A stretch of 64,000 nucleotides of DNA, from positions 1 through 64,000 of the forward strand of contig JAKATG010000004.1 in assembly GCA_021828105.1 (NCBI GenBank). The letters are read 5' to 3'. This document shows positions 26,597 to 34,563 of the stretch, in pieces. The stretch is from Taklimakanibacter sp021828105. GTDB taxonomy: Bacteria > Pseudomonadota > Alphaproteobacteria > Rhizobiales > Aestuariivirgaceae. The stretch's first letter is position 1, and every line of letters starts with the position of its first letter. The notes under the pieces are model-generated. The model was not told where the DNA came from. It saw only the letters and a list, made by a program, of their open reading frames with translations, and ran no database searches. The translations under genes and the position numbers were made by a program.

Positions 26597-29500
26597 TTAT
26601 TCGGCCGCCTGCACCTGGGCGGCGAATTGCGCCAGAGCGGCGCGCAAGGCCGCCGGCCGCACCGGCTTGCGCAGATACTGGACGGAGCGCTCGGCGGCGC
26701 GATCCTGCACCAGCCGCGAGCGGTCGGCGGTGATGAGGATCGCCGGCACCGGCCGTCCGGCCATGGCGCGCAGGCGCTCGATGAGGTCGAGCCCGTCGTC
26801 GCGATGGAGATGATAGTCGGCGAGGATGACGTCGATGTCGGCCGCTTCGGTCGCGAACAAGGCAAGTGCTTCGGCACCGCTGCGCGCCGTCACCACCCGC
26901 GCGTCCCAGCCGCCGAGGAGCGCCTGCATCGCCTCGAGGATCTGCGGCTCATTGTCGATGACGAAGATGGTGAGGCCGCCGATACGGTTGGCGCGGCGTG
27001 AAGCCGCCTTCGGCCGGCTCGCCGCGAGCTCGCTTGCCGGCGCGGTAGGGATCGTCAGCGCGAAGCACGAGCCGCGTCCGGGCCGCGAGGTGAGACGCAA
27101 GGGATGCTTCATCATCCGCGCGATGCGCTCGACGATCGACAGTCCGAGGCCGAGTCCCGGTTCCACCCCCTTGTCCTGGGAGAGCCGCTCGAACTCCTGG
27201 AAGATGACGGCTTGATTGTGCTCGGCGATGCCGGGGCCGGAATCATGCACCTCGATACGCAAGCTGTCGCCGCGGCGCCGGCAGCCCATGAGCACATGGC
27301 CGTTGCGCGTATATTTGATCGCGTTGGAGACGAGGTTCTGCAGCACCCGGCGCAAGAGCTTGGGGTCGGACCTGACCGCGAGCGAGGAGGTGACCACGGT
27401 GAAGGAGAGGCCGCGCTCGGCGGCGGCCGGCGCGAATTCGCGCTTGAGCGCGTTGAGGAGCTCATCGATCCGGAACACCGATATCTCAGGTCTGAGCGCG
27501 CCGGCATCGAGGCGCGATATGTCGAGAAGTGCGGAAAGAATGTCCTCGACGGCGCCGAGCGAGGCATCGACATTGCGCACGAGTTCGCCGTCGGTTCCAC
27601 GCGCCTTGCGCTCGACGAGGCTCGCGGTGAAGAGGCGCGCGGCATTGAGCGGCTGCAGGATGTCGTGGCTCGCCGCGGCGATGAACTTGGTCTTGCCGAG
27701 ATTGGCGGCATCGGCTTCCGCCTTGGCGCGCTGCAGCTCGCTGTTGAGGCGGGTGAGCTCGGCGGTGCGTTCCTCGACGCGCTTCTCCAAGGTCTCGTTG
27801 GCGCGCTTGAGCTCCTGGGCCGCCTTGACCGACTGGGTGATGTCGGTGAAGGTCACCACATAGCCGCCGTCCTCGGGCATCTTGCTCGAATGCAGCTCGA
27901 GGACGATGTCGCGCTTGCTCAGATCCTCGATGATGGGCTCATGCGTCGAGGTGATCTTGCGCAAGCGGTCGCGCCGCGTCTCGGAGAGGCGCCGCGCCTC
28001 GATATCGCCGGAGCGCAGCATCGTGTCGAGCACCTCCTCGAGCGGCGTGCCGACCCGGCTCATATCGGCGGGAAGCGCCAGGAGGCCGCAGAAGCGCTCG
28101 TTCCAGCAGATGAGCTTGCCCTCGCTGTCGAACACCGCGATGCCCTGGCCGACATTGTCGATGGCCGATTGCAGGAGGTCGCGATTGTACTGGATGGCGG
28201 CCGAGGCGTCGTCGAGGAGCTTCATGGCGCCGCGCGGATTCTTCGAATGGCGCTCGAGCAGCAGGCCCATCACCAGCCTGGATGAGGCGGTGCCGACGGC
28301 GCTGGCGAGCAGATGCTCGGCGAAGCGCAGCATGCGGATATCGGCCTCGGCCTTGGGATCATGCGCGACCTTGCGCTCTTGGGCGGCCTCGGCGAAAGCG
28401 CGGCTGGTGCGCTCGGCGCCGAGATAGCGCGCCACCGTCGCCTCGACTTCGCCTGCCGTCACCGTCGTGCGCCACAGGCGGAAGCCTGGGGCGGTGCCTA
28501 AGGGAATGTCGCGGGTGATGAAGGTCGCGGCCTGCATCCGCTCGATCGGCGAGGGCGGGCGGATCAGCGAGACGGCGAAATAGACGACGGAATTGGCGAG
28601 GAGGCTCCAGATGACACCATGGGTCAGGGGATCGAAGCCGAGATTGAACAGCATGCGCGGGCGGAACAGGCCGATACCGAAGGGACCCTCGGTGATGAGG
28701 CGCGAGTCGATCCAGCCGGCATCGGCGAAGGACGGCAGGAACAGCGTGTAGGCCCAGAGCGCAAAGCCCACGGTGATCCCGGCCATGGCGCCCTGCGCGG
28801 TACCGCGCTTCCACAGGAGCCCGCCGAAGAACACCGGCGCGAACTGGGCGACCGCCGCGAAGGAGATGAGGCCGATCTGGGCGAGGGCGGCGCTCGAGCC
28901 GATCATCCGGTAATAGCTGTAGGCGAGGAGCAGGATCACCACGATGGCGATGCGCCTTATGGTAATGAGGACGCGGCCCATGTCGTGGTGGATCTGCGCC
29001 CGCTCCATCCGCCGTCTGAGGATGATGGGCATCACCAGGTTGTTGCAGACCATGATCGACAGCGCCACGGCCTCGACGATGACCATGGCGGTGGCGGCGG
29101 AAAGCCCGCCCAGGAAGGCGATGAGGGCGAAGACCTGGCTGCCGGCGGTGACCGGCAGCGCCAGCACGAAAGTGTCGCCGTCGGTGAAGCCCGGCTTGAA
29201 CATCACGAGACCGGCAATGGCGATCGGCACGACGAAGATATTGATGGCGACGAGATAAAGGGGAAACAGCCAGCGGGCGCGCTTGATGTCGCCGGCATTG
29301 GCGTTCTCGACCACCGTCACATGGAATTGCCGCGGCAGCAGCATAATGGCGATCATGGCGAGCAGCGTCTGGGTGAGCCACGAGCCGCCGGCGAAGCCCT
29401 TGCTGAACAGGCCCGCGATCTCGGGCGCCTGGTGCGCCTGGTCGATGAGGGCCTGCGGACCGCCCATCATCGCGAAAGTGATGAACAGGCCGACGGCCAC

Positions 29501-30130
29501 GAAAGCGAGGAGCTTGACGATCGATTCCACCGCGATCGCCGTCATCAGGCCGTGCTGATGCTCGGTCGTGTCGATATGACGGGTGCCGAACAGCATGGCG
29601 AAGGCGGCCATGGCGACGGTGACGAAGAAGGCGATGTCCTCGCTGATCGGCAGGGGCTCGGCTCCCGCCGTCGACCAGCCGGGTGTCGTCATCATGGTCT
29701 CGAGCGCGAAGGACACGGCTTTGAGCTGGATCGAGATATAGGGGATGATGCCGACCGCGGCGATGAGGGCCACGAGCGCGCCCAGCATCTCGTTCTTGCC
29801 GTAGCGCGCCGCGATGAAATCGGCGATCGAGGTGATGTTCTGGCGCTTGGCGATGTCGACGATCGTCTGCAGCAGCCTCCAGCCGACGGCGAAGACCAGG
29901 ATCGGGCCGATATAGATGGGCAGGAAATCCAGCCCCGAGCGCGAGGCGACGCCGACACTGCCGAAATAGGTCCAGGAGGTGCAGTAGACGCCGAGCGACA
30001 GCGCATAGATGAGCGGCCGGGGCGTGCCAGGCAGCCGGCCGCGGGCCTTGCGGTCGCCGAAGCTCGCCACCGCGAACAAGGCGCCGACATAGGCAAGGCC
30101 GGCGAACAAGACGGTCCAGCTATAGAACAT
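26597..30130 (-). CDS. SSF-domain hybrid sensor histidine kinase/response regulator (NahK/ErcS family)
   Basis: 1177 residues. About 500 N-terminal residues form a sodium/solute symporter-like domain of some 13 membrane helices. Then come a PAS domain (around DNVGQGIAVFDSEGKLICWN), a coiled coil, HisKA with the phospho-His in AAASHDILQPLNAARLF, an ATPase domain (N box LVSNAIKYTRNG; G boxes DSGPGI and GLGLGLSIV), and a C-terminal receiver with phospho-Asp in VILADYHLHRDDG. The layout recalls CbrA with an added receiver. It may sense or carry a solute and signal to the LuxR-type regulator at 25176. Large shadow frames on the opposite strand are not genes. Confidence 0.93.
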   Translation of the reverse strand: MFYSWTVLFAGLAYVGALFAVASFGDRKARGRLPGTPRPLIYALSLGVYCTSWTYFGSVGVASRSGLDFLPIYIGPILVFAVGWRLLQTIVDIAKRQNITSIADFIAARYGKNEMLGALVALIAAVGIIPYISIQLKAVSFALETMMTTPGWSTAGAEPLPISEDIAFFVTVAMAAFAMLFGTRHIDTTEHQHGLMTAIAVESIVKLLAFVAVGLFITFAMMGGPQALIDQAHQAPEIAGLFSKGFAGGSWLTQTLLAMIAIMLLPRQFHVTVVENANAGDIKRARWLFPLYLVAINIFVVPIAIAGLVMFKPGFTDGDTFVLALPVTAGSQVFALIAFLGGLSAATAMVIVEAVALSIMVCNNLVMPIILRRRMERAQIHHDMGRVLITIRRIAIVVILLLAYSYYRMIGSSAALAQIGLISFAAVAQFAPVFFGGLLWKRGTAQGAMAGITVGFALWAYTLFLPSFADAGWIDSRLITEGPFGIGLFRPRMLFNLGFDPLTHGVIWSLLANSVVYFAVSLIRPPSPIERMQAATFITRDIPLGTAPGFRLWRTTVTAGEVEATVARYLGAERTSRAFAEAAQERKVAHDPKAEADIRMLRFAEHLLASAVGTASSRLVMGLLLERHSKNPRGAMKLLDDASAAIQYNRDLLQSAIDNVGQGIAVFDSEGKLICWNERFCGLLALPADMSRVGTPLEEVLDTMLRSGDIEARRLSETRRDRLRKITSTHEPIIEDLSKRDIVLELHSSKMPEDGGYVVTFTDITQSVKAAQELKRANETLEKRVEERTAELTRLNSELQRAKAEADAANLGKTKFIAAASHDILQPLNAARLFTASLVERKARGTDGELVRNVDASLGAVEDILSALLDISRLDAGALRPEISVFRIDELLNALKREFAPAAAERGLSFTVVTSSLAVRSDPKLLRRVLQNLVSNAIKYTRNGHVLMGCRRRGDSLRIEVHDSGPGIAEHNQAVIFQEFERLSQDKGVEPGLGLGLSIVERIARMMKHPLRLTSRPGRGSCFALTIPTAPASELAASRPKAASRRANRIGGLTIFVIDNEPQILEAMQALLGGWDARVVTARSGAEALALFATEAADIDVILADYHLHRDDGLDLIERLRAMAGRPVPAILITADRSRLVQDRAAERSVQYLRKPVRPAALRAALAQFAAQVQAAE

Positions 30131-30267
30131 CGGACCTCATATCATACTTGAGTACAATCTAGCGGTCCGCAGCTATGCCTTTCAACCACGCCCTCCCTGG
30201 GCTACAAATTCCCTGTCGAGGCCTGGGTTTACCGGGCATCGCTTCGCAGACGAGGAGGGGATGCAGC

Positions 30268-30678
30268 ATGTGGCAGGAATTCAAGGAATTCGCCTTCAAG
30301 GGCAACGCTTTCGATCTGGCCATCGGCGTCATCATCGGCGCCGCCTTCGGCAAGATCGTCTCATCGATCGTCGATGACCTGATCATGCCGATCATCGGGG
30401 CCATTTTCGGAGGCCTTGATTTCAACAATTACTTTTTCGGCCTTTCGTCGGCCGTTACCGCGCCCACGCTGACCGCGGCCAGAGAGCAAGGCGCCGTGTT
30501 CGCCTATGGCAGCTTCATCACCGTGCTGATCAATTTCCTGATCATTGCCTTCATCCTGTTCCAACTGGTGAAGATCTCGAACCGCATGCGCAAGCAGGCG
30601 CCCCCGGCGCCGCCGCCCGCGCCGACGCCAACCGAGAAGCTGCTGGGCGAGATCCGCGACGCCCTGGTCAAGAAGTAA
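30268..30678 (+). CDS. mscL: Large-conductance mechanosensitive channel
   Basis: 136 residues from ATG at 30268 after GAGGAGGGG. N-terminal FKEFAFKGNAFDLAIGVIIG and the TM1 glycine pattern GAAFGKIVSSIVDDLIMP are diagnostic of MscL; TM2 lies near residues 75-98 and the C-terminal helix contains LLGEIRDAL. The linker has seven Pro between the TM2 and C-terminal bundle (PPAPPPAPTP). It opens on osmotic downshock. A good terminator follows. Confidence 0.97.
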   Translation: MWQEFKEFAFKGNAFDLAIGVIIGAAFGKIVSSIVDDLIMPIIGAIFGGLDFNNYFFGLSSAVTAPTLTAAREQGAVFAYGSFITVLINFLIIAFILFQLVKISNRMRKQAPPAPPPAPTPTEKLLGEIRDALVKK

Positions 30679-30708
30679 TAGCTTTTCGTCATATCTGCAC
30701 CGACGAAC

Positions 30709-30736
30709 CCGGGTGTTCGACACCCGGATTCTTTTT
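30709..30736 (+). terminator. Intrinsic terminator of mscL
   Basis: CCGGGTGT and ACACCCGG form a perfect 8-base stem around TCG, followed by ATTCTTTTT. It lies 30 bases after the stop of mscL and just before the aminotransferase gene. Confidence 0.85.
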
Positions 30737-30752
30737 GCTAAAAACCTGCCCC

Positions 30753-31955
30753 ATGAACCCGCCCTCCGCTTCGGCCCTTCTCGGGGCCATCACCGCCGCC
30801 AGCCGCAACGAGCCCGATTCCGGCATCATGTCCGCCGTCAATCACGGAAACGGCCGCACCGACATCATCCCGGTCTGGTCCGGCGAGGGCAATGTGCCGA
30901 CACCGGAAGCCTTCTGCCGGCCGGCGATCGAAAGCCTGCTCCAGGGCGAGACCTTCTATACCTGGCAGCGCGGCATCCCGCCTTTGCGCGAGGCGCTGGC
31001 GCGCTATCACGAGAGGCATTATGGCCGCCCCTTCGATCCTGAGAATTTCTTCGTCACCGGCGGCGGCATGCAGGCGATCCAGACCATCATCCAGATGATC
31101 GCGGGAGCGGGCGATGAGATCGTGCTGCCGACGCCCGCCTGGCCAAATTATGCAGGCCCCATGCGGCTTTCGGGTGCGAGGCCCGTCGAGGTACCGCTCG
31201 ATTTCGAGAATGGCAGCTGGCATCTCGATCTCGACAAGCTCTTCGGCGCCATCACGGAGCGCACCAAGGCGATCGTCCTCAACTCGCCCTCCAATCCCTT
31301 GGGCTGGACCGCGAGCCTCGATGATCTCAAGGCGGTGCGCGATGAATGCCGCAAGCGCGGCCTGTGGATAGTCGGCGACGAGGTCTATGCGCGTTTCTAT
31401 TATGGCGGCGCGCACGAGACCCGGGCGCCGTCCTTCCTCGACATCTGCGACAGCGAGGAGCAGCTGCTGCTCGCCAACACCTTCTCCAAGAACTGGGCGA
31501 TGACCGGCTGGCGCGTCGGCTGGCTGCAGGCGCCGAAAGCTTTGGGCCCGGCCATCGAGCGCATCATCCAGTACAATACCTCAGGCACTGCTGCCTTCCT
31601 GCAACGGGGCTGCGCCGCGGCGCTCGACGACGGCGAGGATTTCATCGCCGAGCAGGTGAAGCAGGCGCGCGCCAATCGCGATCTCGTCGCCCAATCTTTG
31701 CGCCGACATCCGCAGGTTCGCTTCGAGCTGCCCAAGGGCGCCTTCTATATGTTCTTCGCCATCGAGGGCATGAAGGATTCGCTCGCCACCACCTTGAGCA
31801 TCATCGATGAGGCGAAGGTCGGCTTCGCGCCCGGCGGCACTTTCGGGCCGGGCGGGGAAGGCTTCTTGCGCATGTGCTATTTGCGTGATCCGGCAAAGCT
31901 CAAAGAAGCGCTCGACCGCTTCGGCACGTGGCTCGAGACGTCGAAGCCGAGCTGA
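30753..31955 (+). CDS. PLP-dependent class I/II aminotransferase
   Basis: About 400 residues from ATG at 30753; a TTG at 30735 could also serve but lies in the terminator T-run. Fold-type I features: GGGMQAIQTIIQMIAG (PLP phosphate loop), NSPSNPLGW, GDEVYARFYY, and the Schiff-base Lys in NTFSKNWAMTGWRVGW. The family includes aspartate/tyrosine/aromatic aminotransferases; substrate not resolvable. No clear Shine-Dalgarno precedes the start. Confidence 0.9.
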   Translation: MNPPSASALLGAITAASRNEPDSGIMSAVNHGNGRTDIIPVWSGEGNVPTPEAFCRPAIESLLQGETFYTWQRGIPPLREALARYHERHYGRPFDPENFFVTGGGMQAIQTIIQMIAGAGDEIVLPTPAWPNYAGPMRLSGARPVEVPLDFENGSWHLDLDKLFGAITERTKAIVLNSPSNPLGWTASLDDLKAVRDECRKRGLWIVGDEVYARFYYGGAHETRAPSFLDICDSEEQLLLANTFSKNWAMTGWRVGWLQAPKALGPAIERIIQYNTSGTAAFLQRGCAAALDDGEDFIAEQVKQARANRDLVAQSLRRHPQVRFELPKGAFYMFFAIEGMKDSLATTLSIIDEAKVGFAPGGTFGPGGEGFLRMCYLRDPAKLKEALDRFGTWLETSKPS

Positions 31956-32116
31956 TCAAAATTTCTGCAATGATATCGCGGTGCTGCCCGAATATGCGTT
32001 GCACTGCACAATCGGCGGGCAGAGATAAAAAGTCCGGGTTATGCCGTTTTTCTGTTCAAGAAAATTATCACAATTATATCAGTAGCTTATAAAAAATTCC
32101 GTATCCCGGCGTGACT
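31956..32116. other. AT-rich intergenic region upstream of a sigma-54 promoter
   Basis: No gene. It is clearly more AT-rich than its surroundings between 32030 and 32100, which fits a bendable region or an IHF site upstream of the sigma-54 promoter at 32117. A short TTGCACTGCA near 31998 could be part of an activator site; this is tentative. Confidence 0.4.
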
Positions 32117-32132
32117 TGGCACGGGCGTTGCT
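32117..32132 (+). promoter_or_regulatory. Consensus sigma-54 (-24/-12) promoter
   Basis: TGGCACGGGCGTTGCT matches TGGCACG-N4-TTGC(A/T) at every fixed position, with GG and GC spaced by exactly ten bases. It points right, where no gene starts on the plus strand for over 1 kb, but an intrinsic terminator follows at 32236-32285. Transcription would begin near 32143 and need an enhancer-binding activator. Confidence 0.7.
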
Positions 32133-32142
32133 AAGCATATTG

Positions 32143-32285
32143 CATCGCAATGTGCTCGATTGGGGTTCCTCCCATCTCCTCAAAAGACAATTGCGCAAAC
32201 TTCAGGTGCTCGTGGGTTCCCCCCTCTTTGCACCAGGGGGCGGACAGGTGAATGGTTGCGCCCGTCTGCCCCCGCCCATTTTTTT
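32143..32285 (+). ncRNA. Candidate sigma-54-dependent small RNA, about 143 bases
   Basis: Bounded by a consensus sigma-54 promoter and a GC-rich hairpin with a T7 tract. A hairpin CATATTGC-ATC-GCAATGTG (32136-32154) overlaps the start, and a pyrimidine stretch TTCCTCCCATCTCCTC (32166-32181) is complementary to Shine-Dalgarno sequences, as in several alphaproteobacterial trans-acting RNAs. A 33-codon frame (32150-32251) also exists but has no ribosome binding site. The RNA's existence is inferred from these signals only. Confidence 0.5.
32236..32285 (+). terminator. Intrinsic terminator of the small-RNA candidate
   Basis: GGGGGCGGACAG (32236-32247) pairs with CCGTCTGCCCCC (32262-32273) with one G-T and one mismatch, followed by GCCCA and seven T. 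The T-run is on the plus strand only, so it does not serve the minus-strand gene that ends at 32284. Confidence 0.65.
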
Positions 32286-33231
32286 ACAAAACCTCCGTTT
32301 TCTGAACCTGCTTGGCGATGGTCTTTTGCGCATCGAAGGCGGCGCGCCGCCGCGCGATCTCTTCCGGCGAGAGCCGTGCGATGTTGGAGTAGTCGAGCTT
32401 CCATTCCGGTGAGACGCTCCAGCGCAAGGGCGACTGCACCGTGCTGCGCGCCGCGGGCGCCGCCTCGAGAAGCTTGAGCGCCAGGTCCAGCGTGAAATCC
32501 TGCGATGCCTCATCCCTTGGCCGGCCGGCGGAATTGCCGAGCGGGAAGTCGGAGAAGACGAAGCGCGGCACGCCGACATATTCGACGATGTCCTTGGCCG
32601 AGCCCATGACGACCGTGGCGATGCCTTGCATCTCGAGGGCGCGCGCCGCGAGGCTCACCGACTGATGGCAGACCGGGCAATTGGGCACCAGGATCGCGGC
32701 ATCGGTTTGATCTTCGACGCAGCGCCGCACCAGCTCCGGACAATCGGTCTCGAGCGTCACGCGATGGCTGCGATTGGTGGGCGCGCCATGGAAGCGGCGG
32801 GTGAGCGCGCCGAACAGTCCTCGCGCTTGCGCCCGCCTGAGCGCCGCCAGCGGGAAATAGCTGTTCTGGTCTTCGGCGGTGGTGTGGGCGCGGTCGATCG
32901 CGATATGCGAGATGCGCAGATCATGGTCGCCCGCCATGTCGCCGGAATAGACCGAATAGAATTTCGCCGCTGCGTTGTAAGGCGCTCCAGGACCCTGGTC
33001 GCCTTTGTCGGGTTGATAAAGAGCGGCGGTGGTGATGAGGGCGATGCGGCAGTCGCGCAACGGTTTTCGCGGCGGCGCGAAAGGCACGTCGGCGTAATGC
33101 GCCCACTCATAAGGCGCGCCATAGCCCAGCCCCGAATAGTAATCGCGGATCCTTTGCAGATAGGGGATCGGCGCATCGAGAGGGTCGGCGAAGCCATATC
33201 CGCGCCCGTCTGTCTTGTCCGCCTTTGTCAT
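32284..33231 (-). CDS. Glycine/sarcosine/betaine reductase selenoprotein B family protein (Cys form)
   Basis: 315 residues. It resembles the GrdB-related family: DYYSGLGYGAPYEWAH at the start, RIALITTAALYQP, DHDLRISHIAIDR, then VPNCPVCHQS, which lines up with the selenocysteine-Cys motif of GrdB but with plain Cys. There is no in-frame TGA. True GrdB acts in anaerobic reductases; aerobic proteobacterial members are uncharacterised. There are no grdA, grdC or thioredoxin genes nearby, so glycine reductase function is unlikely. It is divergent from the nucleotidyltransferase gene (35 bases). Confidence 0.82.
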   Translation of the reverse strand: MTKADKTDGRGYGFADPLDAPIPYLQRIRDYYSGLGYGAPYEWAHYADVPFAPPRKPLRDCRIALITTAALYQPDKGDQGPGAPYNAAAKFYSVYSGDMAGDHDLRISHIAIDRAHTTAEDQNSYFPLAALRRAQARGLFGALTRRFHGAPTNRSHRVTLETDCPELVRRCVEDQTDAAILVPNCPVCHQSVSLAARALEMQGIATVVMGSAKDIVEYVGVPRFVFSDFPLGNSAGRPRDEASQDFTLDLALKLLEAAPAARSTVQSPLRWSVSPEWKLDYSNIARLSPEEIARRRAAFDAQKTIAKQVQKTEVL

Positions 33232-33266
33232 GATAGGAGCTTGCCATTGGGCGAGGTGATGCGCAA

Positions 33267-34091
33267 ATGGCGATGATACGGACGATCGATGTGGGAATGG
33301 ACGCGGCCGTCGTCGCGCGGATCGACGCGCGGCTCGCCGATATCCGCCGCGACCACCAGGTGATGATCCCGCTGGCGGTGGAAAGCGGCAGCCGCGCCTG
33401 GGGATTTCCCTCGCCCGACAGCGACTATGATTGCCGCTTCGTCTTCGTGCGCCGCGCCGAGCATTACCTGTCGCTGTGGCAGCGCCGCGATGTCATCGAG
33501 ACGCCGATGGATGGCGAGCTCGATGTCAATGGCTGGGATCTCGCCAAGGCTTTGAAGCTGCTGCTCAAGGGCAATGCGGTGATCATCGAGTGGTTGATGT
33601 CGCCTCTCGCTTACAGCCTCGAGCCTCGCTTCCGTGATGAGTTCCTTGCTCTCGCGCAGGCCGTCACCGACCGGCAGATGATCGCGCGCCATTATCTGCA
33701 TATGGGGCAACGGCAAAGGCGGGTCTATTTCGGCGACGACCGCAATGTGCCGCAGAAGAAGATATTTTATGCCTTGCGGCCGGCGGCGGCGCTGCGCTGG
33801 CTGCGCCTTCATCCGGATGAAGCCGTAGCGCCGATGCATTTTCCGACGTTGCTCGCAGGTTGCGATGCGCCCGGGGACGTGGTCGAGATCGTCACCGGTC
33901 TGATGGCGCGCAAGGCGCTCACGCGGGAGCTCGGATCGGAACCGCTGCCTGCCCCCGTCCTCGCTTTCATCGATGGCGAGTTTGATCGCGCCCGCGACGC
34001 CTTTGCCGACATGCGACGGCCGATATCGCCGCAATCGCTTCAGCAAGTCGAAGCCTTCTTCCGGGCGACGATCCGCCGTTTCGACAGGTAA
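33267..34091 (+). CDS. Predicted nucleotidyltransferase (RlaP/YcgL-like, COG3541)
   Basis: 274 residues. The pol-beta-type nucleotidyltransferase signature is seen as VESGSRAWGFPSPDSDYDCR (G-S-x-A-x-G and D-x-D), which binds metal and NTP. The C-terminal two thirds are helical. Members of this group (RlaP-like) lie near RNA-ligase or repair genes elsewhere, but no such neighbour is present. Substrate unknown. Confidence 0.85.
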   Translation: MAMIRTIDVGMDAAVVARIDARLADIRRDHQVMIPLAVESGSRAWGFPSPDSDYDCRFVFVRRAEHYLSLWQRRDVIETPMDGELDVNGWDLAKALKLLLKGNAVIIEWLMSPLAYSLEPRFRDEFLALAQAVTDRQMIARHYLHMGQRQRRVYFGDDRNVPQKKIFYALRPAAALRWLRLHPDEAVAPMHFPTLLAGCDAPGDVVEIVTGLMARKALTRELGSEPLPAPVLAFIDGEFDRARDAFADMRRPISPQSLQQVEAFFRATIRRFDR

Positions 34092-34228
34092 TGTTGTGAT
34101 TTCCAGGATTTTTTGTCTCTTGACATCGTGGGCCAAACGGTGATTTGGAAAATATCAGAATTGGAAAGTGTGCCCGCAGTTCATGGCGCATCGCTTTCGT
34201 AATTCGCTCCCCAAAATGGAACCATCAT

Positions 34229-34510
34229 ATGACCAGCACGCCTTGCGCAGCGCTCGACCGCATCGCCGCGTTCCTCGCCATCATCGTCGAAACCATCCTG
34301 ACGATCTTGCATGAGCTCGGCGTCTGTTGCCGGGAGGTTTCGCTGCTGCGCCGCAAAGCGGGCTTCCTGGCGCCTGCGGCAAGCGCGCTCTATATCCTTG
34401 CGCGCAAGCGCTGGCCCGAATTCGAGGGGGTGCGCGGGTCAGCGAAGCTCGAGGCAAAGGATATTGAAAGGGTGCCGAAAGGGTTTGAAAGGGTATCGAA
34501 AGGATATTGA
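34229..34510 (+). CDS. Small hypothetical protein, C-terminus made from a tandem repeat
   Basis: 93 residues. An N-terminal hydrophobic helix (IAAFLAIIVETILTILHELG) followed by CCREVSLLRRKAGFLAPAAS and a basic tail. Its last 18 residues come from the 21-base repeat at 34456-34526 (IERVPKGFERVSKGY), and the stop lies in the third copy. Weak Shine-Dalgarno and no family match I can name, so it may not be a real gene. Confidence 0.35.
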   Translation: MTSTPCAALDRIAAFLAIIVETILTILHELGVCCREVSLLRRKAGFLAPAASALYILARKRWPEFEGVRGSAKLEAKDIERVPKGFERVSKGY

Positions 34511-34526
34511 AAGGGTAAAGGTATAG
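34456..34526. repeat. Short tandem repeat, three 21-22 base units
   Basis: Units of the form AAAGGATATTGAAAGGGTGCC, AAAGGGTTTGAAAGGGTATCG and AAAGGATATTGAAAGGGTAAA follow one another. It lies between the small hypothetical gene and the end of mttB and is more purine-rich than its surroundings. Confidence 0.7.
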
Positions 34527-34563
34527 GCCGCGAGGACCTGCATGCCCTCACGTAAATATATGG

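Noticed and set aside
28619..30151. 510-codon plus-strand frame opposite the SSF kinase
   Set aside because: Extremely charged composition and no family features; antisense shadow.
32160..32477. 105-codon plus-strand frame starting in the small-RNA candidate
   Set aside because: It runs through the intrinsic terminator into the antisense of the GrdB-like gene and has low-complexity Arg/Ala/Ser residues, so coding is unlikely.
32284..33231. Selenoprotein
   Set aside because: No in-frame TGA; the motif position is encoded by an ordinary Cys codon.
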